A stretch of DNA of 64,000 bases from Clostridiales bacterium (GCA_018364155.1 JAGZMM010000004.1:298565-362564); one strand, 5' to 3'; positions 51,517 through 60,209 are shown, numbered from the stretch's first letter. Numbers and translations are program-made. The notes: generated by a model not told the origin, from the sequence alone.

Positions 51517-52182
51517 CTATGCAAGCGATTGGTGGTCAAAAGAAAATTCCATCGCGTTCAGGAAAGCCCGGGCGATGGCCATGTGGCCGATGTGGTTGGG
51601 ATGAACCCGGTCCCAGGCAATATTGGAGGAATGCATGTGGCAAAGAAGCCGGTCGAGTGCGGCCTGGGTGTCTACAAACACCGCGCCGGTTTGCTCGGCT
51701 ACCTGCTTTACAATCGCCCCGTATTCGTCCATCCTTGCACGCATGGGGTCTTTTTTGTTGGGTTCCATATAATGGGGCGTCATGAGCACCAGACCCTTGA
51801 CCTGGGGCTTTGCCTTGGCCACCAGCTCGTGTAGGGTGGCCTCGTACACGTCTGGCAGCACCCAAAGCTCGGGCGAAGCGGGAGAGTCAAACTGCCGCCA
51901 TACGTCATTGACCCCGATCATGATGGAAAGCCAGTCCGGCTTAAGGGCCAGGGCGTCCGATTCAAAGCGGGCCTTCAGGTCCAGGGAAGTATTGCCGTTG
52001 ATCCCCATGTTCACCACCCGAATGTTACGCTCCGGGTACACGCTCTGCAAAAGGCCCGCCACGTCTCGCACGTAGCCTTGGCCATAGGGATGGTCCAGCC
52101 CCTCCCCCACCGGGCGCACCCGGCCGCAATCGGTCACCGAGTCCCCGATAAATACGATCTTTTCGTTCTTTCCGATAAGCAT
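51517..52182 (-). CDS. SGNH/GDSL family hydrolase
   Basis: 221 residues, no signal peptide. Block I FIGDSVTDCGR (Ser nucleophile), block II NMGINGNT (Gly), block III IMIGVNDVW (Asn), block V DRVHPNHIGH (Asp/His). These are cytoplasmic esterases or acetylhydrolases, often acting on acetylated sugars or lysophospholipids. Inserted between prs and pth. Substrate unknown. Confidence 0.9.
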   Translation of the reverse strand: MLIGKNEKIVFIGDSVTDCGRVRPVGEGLDHPYGQGYVRDVAGLLQSVYPERNIRVVNMGINGNTSLDLKARFESDALALKPDWLSIMIGVNDVWRQFDSPASPELWVLPDVYEATLHELVAKAKPQVKGLVLMTPHYMEPNKKDPMRARMDEYGAIVKQVAEQTGAVFVDTQAALDRLLCHMHSSNIAWDRVHPNHIGHMAIARAFLNAMEFSFDHQSLA

Positions 52183-52224
52183 ACAAACGCTCCTTTGCTT
52201 GCTGTGTGGGATATCCGCCGCCGG

Positions 52225-53184
52225 TTACAGGAACATGGGGGAAACCGGCGTGTCCGTATAAATGCGCCAGATGGCTTCCGCGAATACGTCCGCCACCGAC
52301 AGCACCTTGATTTTCTCGCTTTGGTGCTCAGGAGGCAGTGGAATGGTGTCGAGCAGGATGATTTCCTTGATCGGAGAAGCCTCGATGCGCTCCATCGCCT
52401 TGCCGGAGAGCACCCCGTGGGTGGCGCAGGCGTAAACCTCCTTGGCCCCGCCCCGCTCGATGACCGCCTTGGCCCCGTTGCACAGAGTCCCGGCGGTGTC
52501 GATCATGTCGTCCACCAAAATCACTCGTTTCCCTTTGACGTCGCCGATGATGTTCATCACTTCACTGACGTTTGCCTGCTGGCGGCGCTTGTCGATGATG
52601 GCGATGGGAATGCCGCAGCGCTCGGCGAAATTGCGCGCCCGGGTGACCGAACCGAAGTCGGGAGAAACGGCCACCACATCCGAGCCGTCGGCAATAAAGT
52701 CCCCAGTAAAGTGGGGCGCTAAAATCGGGACTCCCAGCAGATGATCCACGGGAATGTTGAAAAAGCCTTGAATCTGCGGGGCGTGCAGGTCCATGGTCAG
52801 GACCCGGTTGGCGCCCGCGGCGGTAATCAGGTCTGCCACCAGCTTGGCGGAAATGGGATCGTGGGCCTTGGCCTTGCGGTCCTGCCTTGCGTAGCCGAAA
52901 TAGGGGATGACTGCCGTAATCCGTGCCGCGGAGGCGCGCTTGGCCGCGTCGATCATAATGAGCAACTCCATTAGGTGCTCGTTGACCGGAGCGCAGGTGG
53001 ACTGGACCAAAAACACCTCTGAGCCGCGCACCGATTCCTGAAAGGAAACCGAAATTTCCCCGTCGCTGAAGGTGGAAACCACGCACTTGCCCAGTGGCAC
53101 CCCTAGGTGCCTGGCGATCTGTTTGGCCATGTCCGGGCAGGAATTGCCCGCGAAAATTTTAACGTCCTTGCCGTGTATGCTCAT
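52225..53184 (-). CDS. prs: Ribose-phosphate pyrophosphokinase
   Basis: 320 residues; makes PRPP for nucleotide, His and Trp synthesis. FAGNSCPDMAKQIARHLG at the N-terminus, the regulatory/catalytic DLHAPQIQGFF segment and the PRPP-binding RVILVDDMIDTAGTL motif are present. ATG 53184 with AAGGGGGA upstream; the longer frame is discarded. Follows glmU by 91 bp, the common Bacillota order. Confidence 0.96.
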   Translation of the reverse strand: MSIHGKDVKIFAGNSCPDMAKQIARHLGVPLGKCVVSTFSDGEISVSFQESVRGSEVFLVQSTCAPVNEHLMELLIMIDAAKRASAARITAVIPYFGYARQDRKAKAHDPISAKLVADLITAAGANRVLTMDLHAPQIQGFFNIPVDHLLGVPILAPHFTGDFIADGSDVVAVSPDFGSVTRARNFAERCGIPIAIIDKRRQQANVSEVMNIIGDVKGKRVILVDDMIDTAGTLCNGAKAVIERGGAKEVYACATHGVLSGKAMERIEASPIKEIILLDTIPLPPEHQSEKIKVLSVADVFAEAIWRIYTDTPVSPMFL

Positions 53185-53275
53185 GAAGCGTCCCCCTTGC
53201 TTTTTCCCCGCCGCGTGGGCGGCGTTTGTCAAACGCAGGAAAAGGGCAGACAAACCGCCTGCCCGCCTCTTGCGT

Positions 53276-54664
53276 TTATCCTTCGTCCTTTTCGCGCTTG
53301 CTGGTTACCCACATGGGTTTGACCACCTGCCGTGCCCGGGCGATGGCCAGGGCGTTTTCCGGCACGTCGTCGGTAATGGTGGACCCGGCCGCCGTATACC
53401 CGTATTCCCCAATGCGCACCGGGGCAATCAGGTTGGTGTTGCAGCCGATGAAGGCATGGTCCCCCACCACACAGCGGTTTTTCGACTTGCCGTCGTAGTT
53501 GACCGTGACGCAGCCGCAGCCGAAGTTCACGTGTTCGCCCACGTCCGAATCTCCCACATAGGTCAGATGAGGCACCTTCGTGCCGCAGCCAACGACGGAA
53601 TTCTTGATTTCCACAAAGTCGCCCACCTTCACGCCGGCCTTTAGCTCGCTGTTTGGCCGGATGTGTACAAAAGGCCCGGCGGTGACCCCGTCGTGAACCG
53701 TCGATTGGTAGCACTGGACGGCGTTAAGCTTTGCATGGCTGCCCACCGTGCTGTCTTCCAAAAGGGAGTTTGGACCGATGACGCAATCCTCCCCGATGGT
53801 CACTCTGCCCCGCAGAATGGTGCCCGGCAGGATCACCGTATCCGGCCCGATGGTCACGTCCGGCCCGATGAGCACCCCGTCGGCGCAGGGGATGGAAACG
53901 CCGCTTATCATCTGCTCTCTTAAAATTCTGGCCCGCGCCCGGTCGTTAAGAGCGGCCAGCTGGACCCGATCGTTGGCGCCCAGCACCACGTCCTCCGACG
54001 CGGCCGCGAAGGCGCCGGCCTTTTTGCCCTGTTTCAGAAGGAGTTCGATGGTATCGGTCAGGTAATATTCCCCGGTAACCGGGTTTTTGGGCAAAGCGGG
54101 CAGCACCGAAAGAAGATCGTCCACCGTGAACCAGTAGCCTCCGGAATTGATTTCCCGGATGGCCTTTTGGCCTTCGTCTGCGTTTTTCTCCTCCACAATG
54201 CCCGAGATTCCGCCTTGCGGCGTGCGCAAAATCCGCCCGTACCCGGCAGGCTCGCTTACCACTGCGGAGATCACGGTTACCGCATTTCCTTTTTCTCTAT
54301 GTTCTTCATAGGCCCCGCGGATGCTCTGGGCATCCATCAGCGGCGCGTCGCCGCAGAGGACCAGCACACTTCCACCCGCGTGGCGGGAAAGAAAGTCCGC
54401 TGCCTGCAAAACGGCGTGACCGGTTCCCAGCCGCTCGCCCTGGCGCACGGTTTCGCAGCCGTCTCCCCGGCTTTGCAGATAGCCTTCCACCTCACCGCAG
54501 CCATGGCCGGTGACCACGCATCGGTCGGCCGCGCCCGCGGCGGCCGCCGCGTCCAGCACCCAGCCCAGCATGGGCTTAAACAGCACCTCGCACAAAACCT
54601 TCGAATGCTTGGATTTCATCCGCTTGCCTTCCCCGGCAGCCAGAATCACCGCACAATTGTTCAT
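53276..54664 (-). CDS. glmU: Bifunctional UDP-GlcNAc pyrophosphorylase / GlcN-1-P acetyltransferase
   Basis: 462 residues. An N-terminal nucleotidyltransferase domain (LAAGEGKRMKSKHSKVL, about 1-230) and a C-terminal left-handed beta-helix of hexapeptide repeats (about 250-440) with the acetyltransferase His in the FVEIKNSVVG...PHLTYVGDSDVG region. It makes UDP-GlcNAc for peptidoglycan and other glycans. It heads the glmU-prs-SGNH-pth-PAP2-AI-2E run on the minus strand. Confidence 0.96.
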   Translation of the reverse strand: MNNCAVILAAGEGKRMKSKHSKVLCEVLFKPMLGWVLDAAAAAGAADRCVVTGHGCGEVEGYLQSRGDGCETVRQGERLGTGHAVLQAADFLSRHAGGSVLVLCGDAPLMDAQSIRGAYEEHREKGNAVTVISAVVSEPAGYGRILRTPQGGISGIVEEKNADEGQKAIREINSGGYWFTVDDLLSVLPALPKNPVTGEYYLTDTIELLLKQGKKAGAFAAASEDVVLGANDRVQLAALNDRARARILREQMISGVSIPCADGVLIGPDVTIGPDTVILPGTILRGRVTIGEDCVIGPNSLLEDSTVGSHAKLNAVQCYQSTVHDGVTAGPFVHIRPNSELKAGVKVGDFVEIKNSVVGCGTKVPHLTYVGDSDVGEHVNFGCGCVTVNYDGKSKNRCVVGDHAFIGCNTNLIAPVRIGEYGYTAAGSTITDDVPENALAIARARQVVKPMWVTSKREKDEG

Positions 54665-54870
54665 AAACCTCGATCGCTCCCTCGCAGTTTCATTGGTCCT
54701 CTGGTTTCCTGCTAAACTATATGAAGAAATAACAACTCATTATACAAAGCAAGCAGGAAGGGAAAATGGATAAAAAGTGAATTTCCCGTTACGATTCTAT
54801 TATCGCAAGTTTTCCCACCGAATTCAATAGGAACTTTCACGAATTCTCCCCGGGAATTGGCCCAATTTCG

Positions 54871-54899
54871 TTGACGTAGGGCGGGATATCGGTTATCAT
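54871..54899 (+). promoter_or_regulatory. Sigma-A promoter of rpe
   Basis: TTGACG (54871-54876), 17 bp, TATCAT (54894-54899). Start near 54906, so the hairpin at 54921 sits close to the 5' end of the transcript. The rest of 54665-54995 (glmU/rpe divergent region) has no gene. Confidence 0.8.
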
Positions 54900-54920
54900 T
54901 TAGGATGAAGTAATATGTGA

Positions 54921-54972
54921 ATGGTCCGCGGCTTTGGCCGGCTTTTCTCAAGGAAAGGCCAAAGCGGACCAT
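54921..54972 (+). other. Leader hairpin of the rpe transcript
   Basis: ATGGTCCG-cgg-CTTTGGCC pairs with GGCCAAAG-CGGACCAT, 16 bp with a 3-nt bulge and a 17-nt loop, followed by CTTCTTTTGG and then the GGAGG of rpe. It could act as a leaky terminator or a 5' stabiliser. Confidence 0.6.
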
Positions 54973-54995
54973 CTTCTTTTGGAGGTACGATTCTT

Positions 54996-55667
54996 ATGGA
55001 TATAAAGATTTCCCCTTCCATCCTTTCGGCGGACTTTGCCCGCCTCTCGGCCGACGTGGACAAGGTCTCTGCCGCCGAGATGCTTCACATTGACGTGATG
55101 GACGGCCATTTTGTTCCCAATATCTCCATCGGTACGCCGGTGGTCAAGTCCCTGCGAAAGGCGAGCGGCATGTTTTTCGACGTGCATCTGATGATTTCCG
55201 ATCCGCTCAAATATGTGGCCCCCTTTGTGGACGGCGGGGCGGACCTGATTACCTTCCACGTGGAGAGCGACTCCGACCCGGACGCGGTGATTGCCGCCAT
55301 CCGGGAAAAGGGGAAAATCCCGGCCATCTCGGTCAAGCCCAAAACCCCGGCCCAGGCGGTGTATCCGTATCTTGACAAAGTGGGGATGGTGCTGGTTATG
55401 ACGGTGGAGCCCGGCTTTGGCGGGCAGAGCTTCATGGCCGACATGCTCCCGAAAATAAAAGCCCTCCGGCAAAAGGCCGGAGAGCTTTCCCTCGATCTGG
55501 ATATTCAGGTGGACGGGGGCATCGACTTGAACACGGCGCCTCTGGCGGCCGCCGCCGGCGCCAACGTACTGGTGGCGGGCAGTTCGGTTTTCGGCAGCGG
55601 GGACCCGGCCGCCATGGTAAAAAAGCTGCGCGAAGCGGCAAGGGCCGCCTATGGCCGGGACCTGTAA
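54996..55667 (+). CDS. rpe: Ribulose-phosphate 3-epimerase
   Basis: 223 residues; interconverts ribulose 5-phosphate and xylulose 5-phosphate. SPSILSADFARL start, HIDVMDGHFVPN, DVHLMISDP and VMTVEPGFGGQSF, and IQVDGGID carry the metal and catalytic residues. ATG 54996 follows TTTTGGAGG. Alone on the plus strand with its own promoter. Confidence 0.96.
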   Translation: MDIKISPSILSADFARLSADVDKVSAAEMLHIDVMDGHFVPNISIGTPVVKSLRKASGMFFDVHLMISDPLKYVAPFVDGGADLITFHVESDSDPDAVIAAIREKGKIPAISVKPKTPAQAVYPYLDKVGMVLVMTVEPGFGGQSFMADMLPKIKALRQKAGELSLDLDIQVDGGIDLNTAPLAAAAGANVLVAGSSVFGSGDPAAMVKKLREAARAAYGRDL

Positions 55668-55730
55668 TCAAACCGGTTATGTAAGATGTACGTCCTTGGG
55701 CTTTTTCGTTCCGGGCAGGCAAAGCAAACG

Positions 55731-56318
55731 CTACGTGCCGTACCGGCCGATTTTCATAATGGCGTCCTCTTCGGCCAGAAGCTGGCCGTGCTCGGCGGCA
55801 TAGGCCGCCGCGGGCGCGCCCTCGCCGGCAAATTCACCGTATTCCTTTAAAAGCGGTTCCAGTATGGAGACTTTTCCTTCCTTTGTATAGACCACCAGCC
55901 GGTATCCCCGGCCGAAGCGGTAAGCCGTGCTTTTGGGGACGCTCTCGCGCTGCTCGTGCCACAGGCGCGTGCATACGCACAGCAGTTCCTCCGCGCTTGG
56001 AAACTCGTATACATAAGGCCCGCACAGCCGCTTACACTGCAATTTCCCCACCCCCTGCAGGGCTGTAAGGTCCCGCGGCAGCACCGTGAAATACAGGATA
56101 CAGCCGCCGTCGAGCAGGGGCAGCGCCTCGATTAGCAACCGGCCGCCGGAGCTGTCGAAGCCGGTCTGGCGGCTGGCTTCATCGAGCAGCTCCCAAATGA
56201 CTCTGCGGGTTTCCATCTCGGCATAGTCCAGGTCGTCGAAGGAAAGGGACAGCGCGCGCAAATCCTCATATTTTAATGTGATTTTCAGACGGTCCTCCGA
56301 GCAGAGTTCTATTTTCAT
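55731..56318 (-). CDS. MecA-like adaptor protein
   Basis: 195 residues. The N-terminal MKIELCSEDRLKITLKYEDL and the central acidic loop match the MecA/YpbH pattern of adaptors that deliver proteins to ClpC. The C-terminal half (about 110-195) would be the ClpC-binding domain and is more divergent. Start at ATG 56318; a TTG at 56333 is also possible; neither has a strong ribosome site. Divergent from the Rnf-like operon with under 100 bp between starts. Confidence 0.7.
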   Translation of the reverse strand: MKIELCSEDRLKITLKYEDLRALSLSFDDLDYAEMETRRVIWELLDEASRQTGFDSSGGRLLIEALPLLDGGCILYFTVLPRDLTALQGVGKLQCKRLCGPYVYEFPSAEELLCVCTRLWHEQRESVPKSTAYRFGRGYRLVVYTKEGKVSILEPLLKEYGEFAGEGAPAAAYAAEHGQLLAEEDAIMKIGRYGT

Positions 56319-56415
56319 CAGCTTCAGCCCCAATCGGTTCAGAATCGGAGGGCACCGGACCCTCTCCTCCCATCATATGCAGGTACCAACACGGATGCAA
56401 GAGGTGAAAAACAGG

Positions 56416-57939
56416 ATGACAATAATTTCTAGGCGCGGCATCTATCTGCCGAGCCATAAAAAGGAAACCCTTCGCAAGCCCATAGAATCAGCGGGCCTGC
56501 CCGACCGGCTGGCGATTCCGCTTTTTATAGACGGAGAGACGGACAACCCTTGTGTGCCCAGCGTGTCGGAGGACAGCCGGGTACGAAAGTATGAAACGGT
56601 GGGGGTGTTCGCCTCCGGGTTTCATGCCATTTCTCCCGTGGACGGGACAGTGCTGGAAATCCGGGAGATGGACGGGTTTCCCTATCTGATTTTGGAACCC
56701 GACGAGGAGCAGCAGGAGCCTTCTTTCCTGCCCGCCCTGGATCCCAAAACGGTTTTGGAGGATGAAATTTTCGAGCGGGCCAACCGCGCGGCGGTAACGG
56801 CTGGGGGCCGGCCTCTCAGCGAGGTGCTCGATACCTATAAAAAGAAGGGCGTCGTGCAGCTGTGGGCGGACGCCATTTGTGACGAAACCTATTCCACCGC
56901 CCGCATCGAGCTGCTGCGCACCCGCGGGGAAGATCTTGTTGCCGGCCTGCAGTTGGCGGCCAGAGCCATCGGGGCCCAGGCGGCGGGGATTTTGGTTTCC
57001 GCCTTTTCTTCCCGTGGGTTACCCGAAGGGGTGGACGGCCTGCCGGTGGAAAAGGCGCTGGGCAAATACCCGCTGCGCGACAGGGTCAGGGAAAAGCTGG
57101 CCATGACCCAGGGGGCGCTGTTGGACGCGGGAGCCCTGCTTGCCCTTTACGAAGCGGTGACTCTGGGAAAGGGCAGTGTCCAAACCCTCGTCACCGTCAA
57201 CGGCAACTGCGTGGCCACGCCGAAAAACCTGTGGGTGGCCTGCGGTACGCCGGTTTCCTATCTGTTCGACGTGTGCGGCCTGACCGAGGAGCCTACCTGC
57301 TTTCTGCTGGGGGACGCCATGACCGGCCGCCTGGCCGACCGGAAGGACCCGGTGGCGCTGGGGACGGATACGGTCCTGGCCTTTGTCACCGATAAAATCC
57401 GCAAGCGTGCCTGTATCAACTGCGGGCGCTGCATCGAGCGCTGTCCGAAAATGCTCTACCCTACGGAAATCGCCCGCGCCCTGGAGGCAAAGGAATACGA
57501 GCTGCTTCTGCGGCAAAACGCCGTTGCCTGCAGCGGCTGCGGTGTGTGCTCTTATGTCTGCCCGGTAGGAATCGACCTGACGGTGAAAACCAGGCGGGCC
57601 GTAAGGCAGGTACACCGGCTGCTGGAGGAGGAAGAGCTGGCGAAGGCTCAGCGGATGCTGCCAAACGCCGTGCCCGAGGAAGAATCGGAGCCGGTTTTGA
57701 GCGGCTTCGGACGGGACGATTTATTGGACCCGGTTTCCTATGAGCCGGAGAAAGAAACGCTTTCTTTTTTCACAAAGTCCTTTACGCCTCCCAAGAAGCA
57801 GCCGGCGCAGGAGAACAAGAAGACGCAGAAAATTCCTTCTTCTAACAAAACCAACGGGAAAAAGCCGCCTGCATCCGGAAAACCGGGTCCCAAGGGAAAG
57901 CCCGGCGGTAAAAAGACCAAGAAGGGGGCGAAGAAATGA
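56416..57939 (+). CDS. RnfC-like ferredoxin-domain protein, FMN/NADH loop missing
   Basis: 507 residues. An RnfC-type N-terminal beta domain (HAISPVDGTVLEI), a core, an SLBB region (VTVNGNCVATPKNLWVACGTPV), and two 4Fe-4S motifs, Cys 333/336/339/343 and 372/375/378/382. The C-terminus is a long Lys/Pro-rich tail (about 450-507). The GGAGFPT flavin loop of canonical RnfC and the YPxGGE element are not found: near residue 145 the chain runs KKKGVVQLWADAICDETY. It is the first of four overlapping Rnf-like genes. ATG 56416 has GAGGTGA about 9 nt upstream. Electron-transfer role is inferred from the clusters. Confidence 0.82.
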   Translation: MTIISRRGIYLPSHKKETLRKPIESAGLPDRLAIPLFIDGETDNPCVPSVSEDSRVRKYETVGVFASGFHAISPVDGTVLEIREMDGFPYLILEPDEEQQEPSFLPALDPKTVLEDEIFERANRAAVTAGGRPLSEVLDTYKKKGVVQLWADAICDETYSTARIELLRTRGEDLVAGLQLAARAIGAQAAGILVSAFSSRGLPEGVDGLPVEKALGKYPLRDRVREKLAMTQGALLDAGALLALYEAVTLGKGSVQTLVTVNGNCVATPKNLWVACGTPVSYLFDVCGLTEEPTCFLLGDAMTGRLADRKDPVALGTDTVLAFVTDKIRKRACINCGRCIERCPKMLYPTEIARALEAKEYELLLRQNAVACSGCGVCSYVCPVGIDLTVKTRRAVRQVHRLLEEEELAKAQRMLPNAVPEEESEPVLSGFGRDDLLDPVSYEPEKETLSFFTKSFTPPKKQPAQENKKTQKIPSSNKTNGKKPPASGKPGPKGKPGGKKTKKGAKK

Positions 57940-58919
57940 CGCGAACGAAAACCGCACCCTTTGTCCGCCAGGGCGTCTCCTCCATGGCCATTTCTATGGA
58001 CGTGCTTTTGGCCGGGCTGGTGCTTTTGGCCATGTCTTACCTGTACTACGGCTGGCGTCCAGTTTTGCTGGGCCTGATCGGAGGGGTTTCTTCCCTCGCC
58101 GCCCAGATTGTTGTGAGTCTTCTTCTTTCCCACCGCCTGCCGGCAAGGCCGGTTTCCGCCGCCGCCTACGGCTTGACGGTGGCGTTGCTGCTCCCTCCCT
58201 CGGCTCCCTACTGGATGCCAGTGGCGGGCGGCGTGTTTGCCACGGCGGTGGCATGCGTGCCCTTGGGCGGAGAGGGGCATTCTCCCTTTCATCCTGCTGC
58301 GGCGGGCGCTTCCTTCTTAACCATATGCTTCGCAGAGCAAATGTTTGCTTATCCGGCCCCGCGGCCGCCTATGACGAATTTTTTGCCGCTGGGAGACACA
58401 GCGTCGGTAACAGCGGGGACCTCCCCTGCTTCGGTGATGAAAAACGGGGTTTCTCCCTTGACCACCCTGACCGAAGCGGTCACCGGCCAGGCGGCTGGAG
58501 CCATCGGCGCGGTCTTTGTGCTGATTATCGCCGCTTGTGCGGTGTACCTAATTGCCCGCCGGGCGGTGTACCTTTCTTCCATCCTGTCCTTCTTAGCGGG
58601 AATCTACCTCATCGGCTACCTGTGGCCCCGGCTCTCCACCGGCCCGATCACCTCGGGGCTGTGGGAGCTTTTGAGCGGCAGCGCCGTCTTTGTGGCGGTG
58701 TTTTTGGTGGGGGACCGGCGGTACGCTTCCAAGCATTTCTGGGTGCGCATCGTTCTGGGGCTGCTGACCGCTGCGGTCTGTATGGCCATGCGGTATTATG
58801 GGGTGTACGAGCAGGGCGCCTTCTTCGCAGTGCTGCTTGTCAATGCCGTGGTTCCGCTTTTTGACCGGCGCCTGACCCATCTGTTCGAAAAAGGAGGGGC
58901 TTTGCATGCCGAAGAATAA
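57936..58919 (+). CDS. RnfD/NqrB-like membrane protein
   Basis: 327 residues, eight to ten transmembrane helices. GGEGHSPFHPAAAGASFL aligns with the RnfD G-x-N-x-FNPAL-x-GRAF motif. The segment corresponding to the flavin site D-x-V-SGATPL reads DTASVTAGTSPASVMKNG (154-171), so whether the acceptor Thr is kept depends on the alignment. The usual N-terminal SSPH signature is replaced. Overlaps the RnfC-like gene by 4 bp and the next gene by 14 bp. In canonical Rnf the gene rnfG (second flavin subunit) follows; here it is absent. Confidence 0.8.
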   Translation: MTRTKTAPFVRQGVSSMAISMDVLLAGLVLLAMSYLYYGWRPVLLGLIGGVSSLAAQIVVSLLLSHRLPARPVSAAAYGLTVALLLPPSAPYWMPVAGGVFATAVACVPLGGEGHSPFHPAAAGASFLTICFAEQMFAYPAPRPPMTNFLPLGDTASVTAGTSPASVMKNGVSPLTTLTEAVTGQAAGAIGAVFVLIIAACAVYLIARRAVYLSSILSFLAGIYLIGYLWPRLSTGPITSGLWELLSGSAVFVAVFLVGDRRYASKHFWVRIVLGLLTAAVCMAMRYYGVYEQGAFFAVLLVNAVVPLFDRRLTHLFEKGGALHAEE

Positions 58920-59559
58920 GACGGCCCGGGTCTCCCTGCCCGGTCCCCTGCTGGAGCGGGCGGAGCACTGGCTTAGAAGGCCGATGCTGCTTTTTCTGCT
59001 GGCGGCTTTCCCGGCAGTCCTGGCGGCCACCAGCTTTTACGACGCCTTTCTTCTCTCGGTCATTACTCTGCTTCTCACGGTGACCACCCAGACGCTCCTT
59101 TCTTTTGTAGGCGAACGTCTGGCCCAGTGGGCGCGGACGCTGTGTGCGGCCTTGGTTTCCACCGCGGTGATGACCGGCCTGTTCTTCCTGGCGAGCATCT
59201 GGGTGACCGATTTCTTTGAGCGCAACCTGTTTGTGCTCCCCATGCTGGCCTTACAGCCCATGGTGCTGCCTTTGTCCGACCCGAAGGCCTTCGCCCTGCC
59301 CCCCAAAACAGCGGTGTGCGACGCGCTGGTGCGAAGCGGCGCCTTTGCCGCCATTGCGCTGGTGTGCGGGCTCTTGCGAGAGTTCTTGGCTGCCGGAACC
59401 TTGTTCGGTATTCCCCTTTTCGGGGAAGGCGCTTCCCTGTTCCCCGTCTTCGCCGGCCCCTTCGGCGGGTTTGCGCTGCTGGGGATCGAAGCGGCCGTGG
59501 TGCAGGGCGTTTTGCAGCGCCTGCGTCATAAAAAAGCGGAAGGAGGGCAAGACAAATGA
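58906..59559 (+). CDS. RnfE-like membrane protein lacking cluster cysteines
   Basis: 217 residues, six transmembrane helices. LRRPMLLFLLAAFPAVLAATS aligns with RnfE's NP...LLGLCPTLAVT (Cys becomes Phe 35). LPMLALQPMVLPLSDPKAFA aligns with IPLIVVNCxxLGRAEAFA (Asn-Cys becomes Gln 117-Pro 118). GLLREFLAAGTLFGIPLF matches the family's GALREILGxGTIFG. So the fold is Rnf, but the two cysteines for the membrane iron-sulfur centre are gone. GGAGG 8 nt before the ATG. Confidence 0.78.
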   Translation: MPKNKTARVSLPGPLLERAEHWLRRPMLLFLLAAFPAVLAATSFYDAFLLSVITLLLTVTTQTLLSFVGERLAQWARTLCAALVSTAVMTGLFFLASIWVTDFFERNLFVLPMLALQPMVLPLSDPKAFALPPKTAVCDALVRSGAFAAIALVCGLLREFLAAGTLFGIPLFGEGASLFPVFAGPFGGFALLGIEAAVVQGVLQRLRHKKAEGGQDK

Positions 59560-60155
59560 CCTTTCCAACCGCCTTTTTGCCGGTAGCCTTGTTTGCCGGC
59601 CTCCTTCGCAGCCTGCTTTTCGCGGGTGCCGGGTTGGACACTGCTCTCATCGGAGCGCGTACCCCCCGCCGCATTCCGCTGCTGGCAGGGCTTCTCCTTC
59701 TCTTCACCCTTCCGGCCACTCTGCTGGAAGCGGGCCTCATCCGCCCTTATCTGACGGGCCTGGGCAATTACCTACCCATGCTGGAGGCGGCCTTGTTCGT
59801 GGCCATCAATGGAGTGCTTTTTACCGCAGGAATGCTCCTTTTAAGCAAAAAACGCCCCGCCCTGTTGGAAAACCTGCGCCCGGAGCTGTGCGCCACCGCA
59901 TGGAACGCTTTGGTGCTGGGCATATTTATGGGAGGCGAGGCATCCTATACCGCCGACCTTGGTGGCACGGTGCTGACAGTCATTTTCGGTTGCCTGGCCT
60001 TTCTGGCAGCCTCCTACCTGCTGGTACCGGTGGAGCGCCTGTCTAACTCCCCGCGGATTCCCAAGGCCTTTCGCGGCCTGCCCGCCCAGTTTCTCTATAT
60101 CTCGATGATTTGCCTGGCCTTGGCCGGGTTTGCATTCGGCGTCCCAGCACAGTAA
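59556..60155 (+). CDS. RnfA-like membrane protein lacking cluster cysteines
   Basis: 199 residues, six transmembrane helices. The C-terminus IPKAFRGLPAQFLYISMICLALAGFAF is clearly RnfA-like (PEAFRGLPIALITAGLLALAF). RnfA's FLGICPF is replaced by FAGAGLD, and TTNCAILG by TAWNALVLG (Ala 118 for Cys). Overlaps the RnfE-like gene by 4 bp. rnfB, which normally follows, is absent; the next gene encodes a DUF4015 protein. Confidence 0.78.
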   Translation: MTFPTAFLPVALFAGLLRSLLFAGAGLDTALIGARTPRRIPLLAGLLLLFTLPATLLEAGLIRPYLTGLGNYLPMLEAALFVAINGVLFTAGMLLLSKKRPALLENLRPELCATAWNALVLGIFMGGEASYTADLGGTVLTVIFGCLAFLAASYLLVPVERLSNSPRIPKAFRGLPAQFLYISMICLALAGFAFGVPAQ

Positions 60156-60209
60156 TGGGACAAACGCCATCCGGTTTTTATGATCGGAGGAATCGACGGA
60201 GGTATGCAG

